Below the pieces are notes generated by a model, which searched no databases, was not told the DNA's origin, and saw nothing but the letters and a program-made list of their open reading frames with translations. 64,000 nucleotides of DNA from Alphaproteobacteria bacterium UBA3612. Its GTDB lineage: Bacteria > Pseudomonadota > Alphaproteobacteria > Sphingomonadales > Sphingomonadaceae. Made by a program: the position numbers and the translations under genes. The stretch covers positions 62,001 to 126,000 of the forward strand of contig DFLT01000015.1 in NCBI GenBank assembly GCA_002375465.1, given 5' to 3'. Below are positions 8,586 through 16,427 of this stretch, in pieces (the first letter of the stretch is position 1; each line of letters begins with the position of its first letter).

Positions 8586-8601
8586 TGTAAAGATCACCGA
8601 C
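8586..8601 (-). promoter_or_regulatory. upstream activator element (third copy)
   Basis: TGTAAAGATCACCGAC (+ strand) matches the element of PEP-CTERM gene 2 at 14 of 16 bases and that of PEP-CTERM gene 1 at 13 of 16. Its first base is 67 bp from the first base of the sigma54 promoter, identical to the spacing at PEP-CTERM gene 1. It is a likely binding site for a sigma54 activator; the protein is not identified here. Confidence 0.55.
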
Positions 8602-8665
8602 ACTTGGCGCGCGGGTTTGGGGCGGCCCTGCGTCGCTGGCTTTGCAAGAAATCAGGGAGATGACG

Positions 8666-9787
8666 ATGTTCGAATGGCTGTCCCGAAAGGGGGAGGCGAT
8701 CGCGCCTGCGCGGCATTCGCTGGCCTTTCTATACGAGACCGGCGCTGGCGAGGTGCCGCGAGCCTATGACGCACGGGTGCGGGCGGCACTGAACAGGAAC
8801 CCGGTCGCGTTCCGGGCGGTGCGACTGGTGGCGGAAGCTGTCGGCAGCGCGCCCCTGACGATTGAGGGCGGCGCGCCCGTCGAGGAAATCATCAGACGGC
8901 CAAACCCACGTGCTTCTTGCGGGGCGTTCCTGGAATTGCTGGCTGCGCATCTGGTGCTGCACGGCAATGCCTATGTCGATGCGGCAGCGGGCGGAGATGG
9001 ACGAGCGGCGGAAATGCATGTGCTGGCGCCAGACAGGATGCGGGTGGAGACAGACGCCGCCGGCTGGCCTGCGCGCTATCTGTACCGTACCGGCGCGCGG
9101 GAGGCTGCGTTGCCCATCGCATCCGACGAGGCGGCGGGCGTGCTGCACATCAGGGCATTGTCGCCAGGCGACGAATTATATGGGCTGGGCGCGCTGGAGG
9201 CGGCGAGCGGCGCGATCGCGGCCCATAATGAAGCGGCGGCGTGGAACCGCGCGCTGCTGAGCAATGCGGCGCGGCCATCCGGGGCCTTGATGTTCGATGC
9301 GGGAGGCGACGGCGGCACACTGTCCGGCGAGCAGTTCGATCGGTTGAGACGGGAGATGGACGAGGGGTTTTCCGGCGCGGCGCGCGCGGGACGGCCGCTG
9401 CTGCTGGAAGGCGGCCTGAAATGGCAGCCATTGTCACTGACCCCCGCCGACATGGACTTTGCGGAGGGCCAGGCGGCGGCGGCGCGCGACATTGCATTGG
9501 CGCTGGGCGTGCCACCCATGCTGCTGGGGCTGCCGGGTGACAATACCTATGCGAATTATGCGGAGGCGAACCGGGCGCTGTGGCGGCTGACCGTCCTGCC
9601 GCTGGCGGGGCGCATATTGGAGGCATTGTCGGGATGGCTGCGCTTCTGGTGGCCGGAGGCCGAGGTGGCGGTCGACCTGAACCGCGTACCGGCATTGGCA
9701 TCCGACCGTTCGGAGATGTGGAAGCGGGTGGCGGCGGCGGATTTCCTGACCGCCGACGAGAAAAAGCGCGTGCTGGGGCTAAGCTGA
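8666..9787 (+). CDS. HK97-family phage portal protein, GTA gp3-like
   Basis: Portal protein, which forms the dodecameric ring through which DNA is packaged. It is 373 residues, the normal length for the compact GTA portals. Recognisable are the N-terminal NPVAFRAVRLVAEAVGSAPL, the HLVLHGNAYVD strand, the GLGALEAA helix and the clip/wing segment LALGVPPMLLGLPGDNTYANYAEANRALW. The ATG at 8666 is chosen because AGGGAG lies 6 bases before it; an ATG 6 bases further upstream abuts the ribosome site. It is separated from terL by an unusual 271-base gap and overlaps the next start codon (TGATG). Confidence 0.92.
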   Translation: MFEWLSRKGEAIAPARHSLAFLYETGAGEVPRAYDARVRAALNRNPVAFRAVRLVAEAVGSAPLTIEGGAPVEEIIRRPNPRASCGAFLELLAAHLVLHGNAYVDAAAGGDGRAAEMHVLAPDRMRVETDAAGWPARYLYRTGAREAALPIASDEAAGVLHIRALSPGDELYGLGALEAASGAIAAHNEAAAWNRALLSNAARPSGALMFDAGGDGGTLSGEQFDRLRREMDEGFSGAARAGRPLLLEGGLKWQPLSLTPADMDFAEGQAAAARDIALALGVPPMLLGLPGDNTYANYAEANRALWRLTVLPLAGRILEALSGWLRFWWPEAEVAVDLNRVPALASDRSEMWKRVAAADFLTADEKKRVLGLS

Positions 9788-9879
9788 TGACCAATGACAC
9801 GATCCTGGCGGGGCTGATCGCGCAGGCGAATGCCAAGGGCTGCGATGTCGCGACGCTGCGGGCGCTGGCGCGGGCATGA
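9787..9879 (+). pseudogene. truncated DUF6127-like small protein
   Basis: A 30-codon frame, MTNDTILAGLIAQANAKGCDVATLRALARA, begins at the ATG that overlaps the portal stop and ends in a TGA that overlaps the next ATG. From memory it resembles the N-terminus of the ~100-residue DUF6127 proteins that follow the portal gene in sphingomonad GTA clusters, cut off after the first helix. It therefore marks the left edge of what looks like a deletion removing the rest of this gene plus the protease, capsid, connector and tape-measure genes. It may survive only because it couples translation to the next gene. Confidence 0.5.
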
Positions 9880-12200
9880 CGCATTATCTGACGAGCATGC
9901 GCGATCAGGTGCGCCGCGACTGGATGAAGCGGTTCGATGCGGCGCACTGGGTACTGAATTTCCCGAGGCCGATGATGGCGAGCGTCATGACGACAGGGCC
10001 CGGATCACTGCGCGTCGATCTGGCCTTTCACAGGAAGAACGATCTGGCGGGGCTGATCTGGGAATCCGAAGATTCCTACGATCACCCCCTGCTGAAATAT
10101 GAGACCGCGCGCGATTATCGCGGGCTGGTCCTGTCGTTCCGATGGCGGGCGGAGGGTGGGCTGAAGCCGCTGGACGTGCCGCACGGCGCGGCGTTGACCA
10201 TTGAGGGACGGGATGCGGAAGGCGCGGCCCGTACCTGGTATGTGCGGCTGTGGAATTATGCCGAGGGCACGCCGGAGGACGCGCTCGTCAGGTTGGATTT
10301 CGACGACCTAATTGATGGCTATGCACCCGGCGGCGAGGGGGTATGGCCGGGAGATGTCGACCGAATGTTCCTGTCGTTCGTGCCCGAAAATTATGACGAG
10401 ACAGATGCGCCGCTGGGGGCGCCGATGGATGCGACCGTCTGGCTGGAGAATATCCATTGCGAGGGCGGGGGCTCCTCCATTGCCATGGGGGATGCCTGTG
10501 TTCCGCCGCACGGCCTGCGCATGGCGACAGGATATGACGACGAATATAATGTCGCGCCCGAACGGTTGCTGCGCAACGTGCGGGCACTGGGATATCGCGA
10601 ATGGCTGAACATCTATGTGGGCATGTCGCATTATATGCGGCTGATCCGGGACGGGGCGCGGTTCGTGGTCCCGGCAACCGGGGATCCGTTGGTGGCGCCC
10701 TGCCGAAGATGGTTCGAGGATCTGATGGTGCGCTGCGCCGCAGATGGGATTACGCCGATCCTGTCGCTGAGTTACGAATTGTTCGATCCCTATGCGCCGG
10801 AGGCATGGAAGCAGCGGGCGCATGACGGATCGCCCGCCCTGACGGGATGGCAGCCGCCATCGACATTATTGTCCCCTGCCAATGAGGGCGCGATGGCATG
10901 GCTGCAGTCGGTAGCGACGGCCTTTGCAGGGATTGCGGACGGGGCAGGTTTAGATGTCTGGTTCCAGATTGGCGAACCCTGGTGGTGGACCGGGTTCGGC
11001 GAAACGCAGGTGCCCTGCTTCTACGACGAGGCCGCGGTGTCCGCCTATCAGTCGGAAACAGGCAGGAGCATCGGCGCGCCGCTGACGCAGATCGCGGAAA
11101 CGCTGACGAACGATCAGGCGAATTATGCGGCCTGGCTGGGCGGGAGGCTGGGGCGATCCGTATTGGACCTGGCGGCGGCGGTGAAGCTGTCCGTGCCGAC
11201 GGCCAAGACAGCACTGCTGTTCTATGCGCCGCAGGTTCTTCGCCGGGACGCGGTGTGGTTGAAGACCGTGAACATGCCAGCCGAATGGGCGGCCCCCGCC
11301 TTCGACGTGCTGCAACTGGAAGATTATGATTTTGTCCTGGCAGAGGATGCAGGCGGGTCCCGCGCAGCGGTAGAGGCGGTGGAAACGGAGCTGGGCTATC
11401 CCGCCTCGGCGCAGGATTATTTTGCCGGTTTCGTCCTTGAGGCCGGTGCAGCCGACAGGTGGTGGCCGATAGCCGACGCGGCGGAACGGGCGAGCGCGCG
11501 CCAGGTTAGACAGACTTTTGTCTGGGCCTTGCCGCAGGTGCGGCGGGACGGCTTCACCTATTTCAACATGAGCGGGGAGAGCGAGGTGCAGGCATTTCAC
11601 GACGTGGCGTTTCCGCTGGCGCTGGGCGAGGGAGCGGCGGGTGGACCGGAGTTTCTGACCCAGATTGCCGAGAGCATATCCGGTGCCGAGCAGCGATCGA
11701 GCGTGTGGGCCGGCGGCCGGTTGAGGTACGATGCCGGTCCGGGAATGCGATCGGAGGAGGATCTGGCGACGCTGGTGCGCTTCTTTCGGGCGCGAAAGGG
11801 GCAGGCACATGCGTTCCGGTTCCGCGATCCCGTGGATTTCACGTCATCGGATGACGGCACGGTTTCGCCGTTCAATCAGTATCTTGGGGTCGGTGACGGC
11901 GTACGCACCGACTTTCCCCTGGTAAAGCGCTATGGCGAGGGAAACGACGCCGAGGTGAGACGGGTGTCCAGGCCAGAGCCGGGAACGGTGCAGGTTGCGG
12001 TGGACGGCGCCGAGACGTTCGACTGGACGGTGGAGGAGGGCGGCGTCGTCCGGTTCGCCGCCGCGCCGCAGGGCGTCGTCACGGCGGGATTCCGCTTTGA
12101 CGTGCCGGTGCGCTTTGCCGACGACCGGCTGGAAGTTTCCCTGAGTGCCTGGCGCGCCGGGGACATCCCCTCAATCCCGCTGATCGAGGTGCGGGAATAA
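9876..12200 (+). CDS. tail protein: sheath/TIM-barrel-like N-terminal region fused to DUF2460 distal-tail domain (gp12-like)
   Basis: A 774-residue protein. Residues ~565-774 (from MSGESEVQAFHDVAFP) are a clear DUF2460/TIGR02217 domain, equal to a whole GTA gp12 distal-tail protein: RLRYDAGPGMRSEEDL, FFRARKGQAHAFRFRDP, GFRFDVPVRFADDRLEVS. The preceding ~560 residues form a beta-rich start (1-190) and a Trp-rich alpha/beta region (200-555). That region carries IGEPWWW (E367) and LQLEDYDF (E482), a spacing that would fit the two catalytic Glu of a glycoside-hydrolase TIM barrel. NCBI uses the name non-contractile tail sheath for similar proteins. The start overlaps the preceding stop (ATGA). 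Confidence 0.75.
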   Translation: MTHYLTSMRDQVRRDWMKRFDAAHWVLNFPRPMMASVMTTGPGSLRVDLAFHRKNDLAGLIWESEDSYDHPLLKYETARDYRGLVLSFRWRAEGGLKPLDVPHGAALTIEGRDAEGAARTWYVRLWNYAEGTPEDALVRLDFDDLIDGYAPGGEGVWPGDVDRMFLSFVPENYDETDAPLGAPMDATVWLENIHCEGGGSSIAMGDACVPPHGLRMATGYDDEYNVAPERLLRNVRALGYREWLNIYVGMSHYMRLIRDGARFVVPATGDPLVAPCRRWFEDLMVRCAADGITPILSLSYELFDPYAPEAWKQRAHDGSPALTGWQPPSTLLSPANEGAMAWLQSVATAFAGIADGAGLDVWFQIGEPWWWTGFGETQVPCFYDEAAVSAYQSETGRSIGAPLTQIAETLTNDQANYAAWLGGRLGRSVLDLAAAVKLSVPTAKTALLFYAPQVLRRDAVWLKTVNMPAEWAAPAFDVLQLEDYDFVLAEDAGGSRAAVEAVETELGYPASAQDYFAGFVLEAGAADRWWPIADAAERASARQVRQTFVWALPQVRRDGFTYFNMSGESEVQAFHDVAFPLALGEGAAGGPEFLTQIAESISGAEQRSSVWAGGRLRYDAGPGMRSEEDLATLVRFFRARKGQAHAFRFRDPVDFTSSDDGTVSPFNQYLGVGDGVRTDFPLVKRYGEGNDAEVRRVSRPEPGTVQVAVDGAETFDWTVEEGGVVRFAAAPQGVVTAGFRFDVPVRFADDRLEVSLSAWRAGDIPSIPLIEVRE

Positions 12201-12267
12201 TAAGAGATTGTGGCCGGCCGGCCGGCTGTGCCCCGTCTTCATGGCATTATATATAGGGAGGTCTGCA

Positions 12268-13101
12268 ATGCGGCAGGTTCCTGAGGCGCTGGCGGCCGCG
12301 CTGTCCGCGCCCGTTACGTCCATTGCCTGGCTGTGGCGCGTCGTTCGTGCCGATGGCGTCGCGCTGGGGTTCACGACACATGATCGACCGTTGCGGATCG
12401 AGGGGCTGGACTATCTTCCGGCGCCGGGAATGGTCCCCTCTGCCGTGGTGGAAACGGATGGGCTGGATGTGGAAGGCCTGGATGTTGCTGGATTTCTGTC
12501 ATCTGAGGCCATCCGTGCTGAGGATGTGGAGCTGGGGCGATATGATGGCGCCCATGCCGAACTGATGCTGGTCGACTGGTCCGCGCCGACGGCGGGAAAG
12601 CTGGTTCTGATGCGCGGAACAATCGGCGAGATCGTCCAGACCGGCAACAGGTTCGAGACACAGTTGAAGACGGCCGAAACAGTGCTGGCGCGCGCGCCGG
12701 TGGAGCTGACGACGCCCGAATGCCGCGCGCGGCTGGGTGATGCGCGTTGCGGTGTCGATCTGGCAAAATATCAGCGGCAGGTGCGCGTGGTCGAGGTGGT
12801 GGAGGCGGGGGAGGTGCGCGTCGACAGAGAGGATCCAGATGCGCTGTTCAGCTATGGGCGATTGCGACCGCTTTCGGGAAGAGCGGCAGGGACGGATTTC
12901 GGCATTGCGCGGTCTATTGGCGATACGCTGATGCTGGACGACGATGCCTACGGTCTGGCGCCGGGCGACCGGCTGATCTTGCGGCAGGGGTGTGATCGGC
13001 GCTGGGCGACATGTCGCGAGCGTTTCCAGAATGGCGATAATTTTCGCGGCGAGCCGCACGTCCCGGGACGTGACGCGGTTCTGCGCTATCCGGGCCTGTG
13101 A
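12268..13101 (+). CDS. DUF2163 / BR0599 family tail hub protein (gp13-like)
   Basis: A 277-residue tail hub protein. The start at ATG 12268 has AGGGAGG six bases upstream; an earlier in-frame ATG lacks a site. Family features are VTSIAWLWRVVRADGVALGFTTHDR near the start and the C-terminal CDRRWATCRERFQNGDNFRGEPHVPG. Four cysteines, C152, C161, C242 and C249, are arranged in two pairs; in the Rhodobacter capsulatus GTA the hub protein is known to hold an iron-sulfur cluster, so these are the likely ligands. Its stop overlaps the GTG start of the peptidase gene by 3 bases. Confidence 0.88.
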   Translation: MRQVPEALAAALSAPVTSIAWLWRVVRADGVALGFTTHDRPLRIEGLDYLPAPGMVPSAVVETDGLDVEGLDVAGFLSSEAIRAEDVELGRYDGAHAELMLVDWSAPTAGKLVLMRGTIGEIVQTGNRFETQLKTAETVLARAPVELTTPECRARLGDARCGVDLAKYQRQVRVVEVVEAGEVRVDREDPDALFSYGRLRPLSGRAAGTDFGIARSIGDTLMLDDDAYGLAPGDRLILRQGCDRRWATCRERFQNGDNFRGEPHVPGRDAVLRYPGL

Positions 13102-13508
13102 ACCAGAGGCAGGCGGCAATGATCGCGGCGGCACGCGCGGCGATCGGTACGCCCACACGGGTGCAGGGTCGGGTCGCGGGCCTTGCGCTCGACTGCGTCG
13201 GATTGGCAGCGCTGGCGGCGCGTGCCGGCGGCGTCCGGTTCGAGATTCCGTCCGACTATTCCTTGCGCAGCGACAATCGCACACGCCTGGCCGAAGGCAT
13301 GATGGCCAATGGCTTTCTTCCCGTCGAAACGGCGCGTCCCGGCGATATCGTGCACGTGGAGGTCGGACCGGGACATCATCATCTGGCGGTGCAAACGGAG
13401 CTGGGCGCGGTGCACGCGGATTTCGGTGTTGGACGTGTGGTGGAGGCGGAACTGCCGCCCGACTGGCGCACGATTTTCGTCTGGCGGCTGGAGGGCGAGG
13501 AAAGATGA
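13098..13508 (+). CDS. NlpC/P60-family peptidoglycan peptidase (gp14-like)
   Basis: A 136-residue cysteine peptidase carried on the tail tip, expected to cut cell-wall peptides during DNA delivery. The nucleophile is C33 in LALDCVGLA and the likely catalytic His is H95 in GPGHHHLAV; both sit in standard NlpC/P60 surroundings, with RPGDIVHV between them. The GTG start at 13098 overlaps the hub stop codon, so the two are translationally coupled. It appears intact, which matters because the upstream capsid genes are missing. Confidence 0.88.
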   Translation: MNQRQAAMIAAARAAIGTPTRVQGRVAGLALDCVGLAALAARAGGVRFEIPSDYSLRSDNRTRLAEGMMANGFLPVETARPGDIVHVEVGPGHHHLAVQTELGAVHADFGVGRVVEAELPPDWRTIFVWRLEGEER

Positions 13509-13562
13509 GGGCTCCACCGTCAATGATGCGGCGGCGCGATTGCAATGGCGGGAGGCGGAAAT

Positions 13563-15782
13563 ATGGCTAGCGTTGTTCTGACAGCGGTCGGGGGAGCCGT
13601 CGGAGGCCCCATCGGTGCCGCGATCGGCAATGTCGTCGGCCAGCAGATCGATGGCCATGTGCTGTTCAGACCTAAGGGGCGGGAAGGCCCGCGCCTGTCG
13701 GATCTGGCAATGCAGGGCAGCGATTACGGATCACCGCTGCCACGCCATTACGGGACTGTCCGCAGCGCGGGGACGGTTATCTGGTCGTCCGGGCTGAAGG
13801 AAACCGCCCACCGGTCGGGGGGAGGAAAGCGGTCGGGAGGGCGGACGACCACCTACAGCTACTCGGCAAGCTTCGCCGTCGCCTTTGCAGGCCGCCGCAT
13901 CGAACGCGTCAATCGCATCTGGGCGGACGGCAAATTGCTGCGCGGGGCGGCGGGCGACATGCTGTCGGGTGGCACAGTGCGCATCTATCAAGATACGGAG
14001 CGGCAGAGACCCGACCCGTTGCTGCAGGCCGAACTGGGCATTGGCAGTGCGCCGGCCTTTCGCGGCCTGGCCTATGCCGTTTTCCAGGATCTGCAATTGG
14101 CGGACTATGCCAACCGGATCCCAAATTTGAGTTTCGAGGTCATCAGCGATGAAGAGGCAACCGGCGATCTGATCGTCGCAGACCTCGTGCGGGCGGTGGG
14201 GGGGCGGGCGGATGCATCCGGCCTTTCCACTGGGATCACCGGCTATTCCGCCTCTCGCGACAGCGATCTGGCCGGGATACTTGCCGGGCTGTCGGTCGTC
14301 ACGCCCTTTTCGGTAAGTTCCAGCGCCGGGGGGCTGAAATTTTCAGTCCGCAGGAGCGGAGACCGCTATTCGTTGAACGCTGGATCGCTGCTGCCGGATC
14401 GTGACGATCGGAAACATATTGGCGAGCGCCGCCGCACTGGCGAAGAAACCCTGCCCGGCGCACTGACGCTGACCGCGAACGACCCGTCGCGGGATTATCA
14501 GCCGAGCGTGCAGCGCGCCGTACGCGCCGGTGCGGGCGGCCTCGATATCCATTTCGACCTACCGGCCAGTCTGACCGCCCCTGAAGCGAAACAGGTCGCC
14601 GAAGCGCAATTGGCGGAGATGTGGGGGCGCAGAGCAGATGCCGTGCGGCGCCTGCCGCTTTCCGCGCTCGTGCTGGAACCCGGCGATCTGCTGAACGTGG
14701 AGGAGGCGATCGGCGGAGGCGATTGGCATGTCAGGCAGACATCGATCGAGGCACTCGGCCTGACCGTGCAACTGGAAAGGCGGCGGGGGGCGGCGCGCGT
14801 CCTGCCCCCCGCCGATTCCGGCGTCTCGCTGCAGCAGCCTGACATACCGCAAGGGGCTACCGAGTTGATGGTACTGGAACTGCCGCCGGTCGGGGGCGAG
14901 CCGCGCGACGAGGTGCGCCTGTGGGTCGCGGCAGGGGGCAGCAGCGCCGGCTGGCGACGCGCGGAAATCTGGGCGAGCCCGGATGCGGGGGCGACCTGGC
15001 AATCGGTAGGCATCGCCAGCACCGCCGCCAAGATGGGGGTCGTGCAAGATGTCCTGCCGCCGGCCAATTGGGCCGTGTGGGACGAGACATCGGATATGAC
15101 GGTCGAATTGATCGATGATCAGTCCTTGCTGACAGCGAGCCGCGACGCGGTGCTGGGCGGCGCCAACATGGCGCTGGTGGGCGAAGAACTGGTGCAGTTC
15201 GCCCGTGCCGAACAGATAGATGCGCGCCTGTGGCGGCTGTCCGGCCTGCTGCGCGGGCGCCGCGGAACCGAAGCAGCCGTGGCTGGGCACAGTCCTGGAG
15301 AACGGTTCGTGATGATCGAACCCGAGGCGCTGTTCCCGCTCGACCTGCCGCTGACGCAAGTGGCGGGCGAGCTGCGGGTCAAGGCGGTTGGACCCAATGA
15401 CTCCCTGCCTGTGACCGAAGGTGTGACACTGGCGGTGAGCGGGCGCGCGCTGCGGCCGCTGTCGCCCGTTCATCTGGACGTGGCCCCGGGCGAGGAAGGT
15501 GATCTGACATTCCGCTGGAAACGACGCAGCCGTATCGGCTTCGCCTGGACCGACGGGGTCGACGCTCCATTGGGAGAAGAAAGCGAAGCCTATGCAGTCC
15601 GCATAACGTCTGACGGATACACTATCGAGCGGACGGCCCATGCGCCCTCGTTGCTGCTGACTGCCGCCGACCGACAGGCAGCATTCGGTAGCGCAAGCGG
15701 AAGCCTTTCCGTCGAGGTACGCCAGCTAAGCCCGCTGGTGGGCGGCGGTGCCGCGGCAACCCGCATTTTTACCGACCTGTAA
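13563..15782 (+). CDS. tail tip / host-interaction protein, short gp15-like
   Basis: A 739-residue protein that begins MASVVLTAVGGAVGGPIGAAIGN, a Gly/Ala-rich hydrophobic start typical of GTA gp15, then YGTVRSAGTVIWSSGLKE and RTTTYSYSASFAVAFAGRRIERVNRIWADGKL, the phage tail-3/baseplate core. The start is ATG 13563 because GGGAGG precedes it by 7 bases and lies inside the reading frame of the alternative upstream ATG. In R. capsulatus gp15 is about 1300 residues and carries a TIM-barrel domain; that region is absent here. The C-terminal ~300 residues look like beta-sandwich domains. Confidence 0.82.
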   Translation: MASVVLTAVGGAVGGPIGAAIGNVVGQQIDGHVLFRPKGREGPRLSDLAMQGSDYGSPLPRHYGTVRSAGTVIWSSGLKETAHRSGGGKRSGGRTTTYSYSASFAVAFAGRRIERVNRIWADGKLLRGAAGDMLSGGTVRIYQDTERQRPDPLLQAELGIGSAPAFRGLAYAVFQDLQLADYANRIPNLSFEVISDEEATGDLIVADLVRAVGGRADASGLSTGITGYSASRDSDLAGILAGLSVVTPFSVSSSAGGLKFSVRRSGDRYSLNAGSLLPDRDDRKHIGERRRTGEETLPGALTLTANDPSRDYQPSVQRAVRAGAGGLDIHFDLPASLTAPEAKQVAEAQLAEMWGRRADAVRRLPLSALVLEPGDLLNVEEAIGGGDWHVRQTSIEALGLTVQLERRRGAARVLPPADSGVSLQQPDIPQGATELMVLELPPVGGEPRDEVRLWVAAGGSSAGWRRAEIWASPDAGATWQSVGIASTAAKMGVVQDVLPPANWAVWDETSDMTVELIDDQSLLTASRDAVLGGANMALVGEELVQFARAEQIDARLWRLSGLLRGRRGTEAAVAGHSPGERFVMIEPEALFPLDLPLTQVAGELRVKAVGPNDSLPVTEGVTLAVSGRALRPLSPVHLDVAPGEEGDLTFRWKRRSRIGFAWTDGVDAPLGEESEAYAVRITSDGYTIERTAHAPSLLLTAADRQAAFGSASGSLSVEVRQLSPLVGGGAAATRIFTDL

Positions 15783-15801
15783 ATTGCAAAGAGGGACTGG
15801 A

Positions 15802-16305
15802 ATGACGGAGATCACCGAACGACTGCACCTGCCGCTGTTGCAGGTTGCGCAGGCGCAGAAGGAGGTAACCCATAATGAGGCATTGCTGCGACTGGACCGC
15901 TGGAGCCACCCGCGCGTCGCGAGCCGCACCGTTGCGGTTCCACCGGCAGAAGCCGAGACGGGGCGCGCGTGGATCGTCCCGGACGACGCTGACGGGGGCT
16001 GGGCCGGGCGCGCGGGGCAGATCGCAGAATGGGACGGTCGGTGGAAATATATGACACCAGCACCGGGCCTGCTGATCTGGCTTGAGGACGAAAACGCACT
16101 GGTCCTGTATGACGGAACCGGTTGGGGCGGCGGCCTGCCAGTAGCGGGGCTGTCGATCGGGAGAAGAACGATGCTGTCGAACGCGCCTGAAACTGTCACC
16201 AGCCCGATAGGGGGAGCCGTCATCGACATCGAAGCGCGCGCCGCGATAGATGCTCTGCTTGCGAATTTTCAAACGCTGGGGTTGGTCGCCGCTGGCAGCA
16301 CCTAA
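15802..16305 (+). CDS. DUF2793 tail-associated protein
   Basis: A 167-residue protein matching DUF2793, often the last gene of alphaproteobacterial GTA/prophage tail modules: TERLHLPLLQVAQAQKEVTHNEALLRLD, then GRAWIVPDDADGGWAGRAGQIAEWDGRWKYMTPAPG and LVLYDGTGW. The first motif is the family hallmark. The ATG at 15802 lies 19 bases after the gp15 stop with a purine-rich AGAGGGA site. It is presumed a tail fibre or receptor-contact component; its exact role is unknown. It is the last gene of the cluster, followed by the OmpA-like gene 122 bases on. Confidence 0.85.
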   Translation: MTEITERLHLPLLQVAQAQKEVTHNEALLRLDRWSHPRVASRTVAVPPAEAETGRAWIVPDDADGGWAGRAGQIAEWDGRWKYMTPAPGLLIWLEDENALVLYDGTGWGGGLPVAGLSIGRRTMLSNAPETVTSPIGGAVIDIEARAAIDALLANFQTLGLVAAGST

Positions 16306-16346
16306 CAAGTGATGCTTATTTGCAACATTCCCGTCACTTTCAAAAC

Positions 16347-16373
16347 TTGCGCTAGAAAAAATTGAACTATACA
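16347..16373 (+). promoter_or_regulatory. possible promoter of the OmpA-like gene
   Basis: TTGCGC (16347-16352) and TATACA (16368-16373) are spaced 15 bp, shorter than ideal, in the only AT-rich stretch between DUF2793 and the OmpA gene. The predicted start near 16380 gives a leader of about 48 bases. Confidence 0.35.
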
Positions 16374-16427
16374 TCGCGGCAGACGTATTCAAAGCTGGAA
16401 TTCGTTTGACCATGAAAGGGGAATTCA

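Noticed and set aside
11568..12200. Separate gp12 gene starting at the internal ATG of the tail fusion
   Set aside because: No ribosome site before the ATG at 11568 and the frame is continuous with the upstream domain, so a fusion is the simpler reading.
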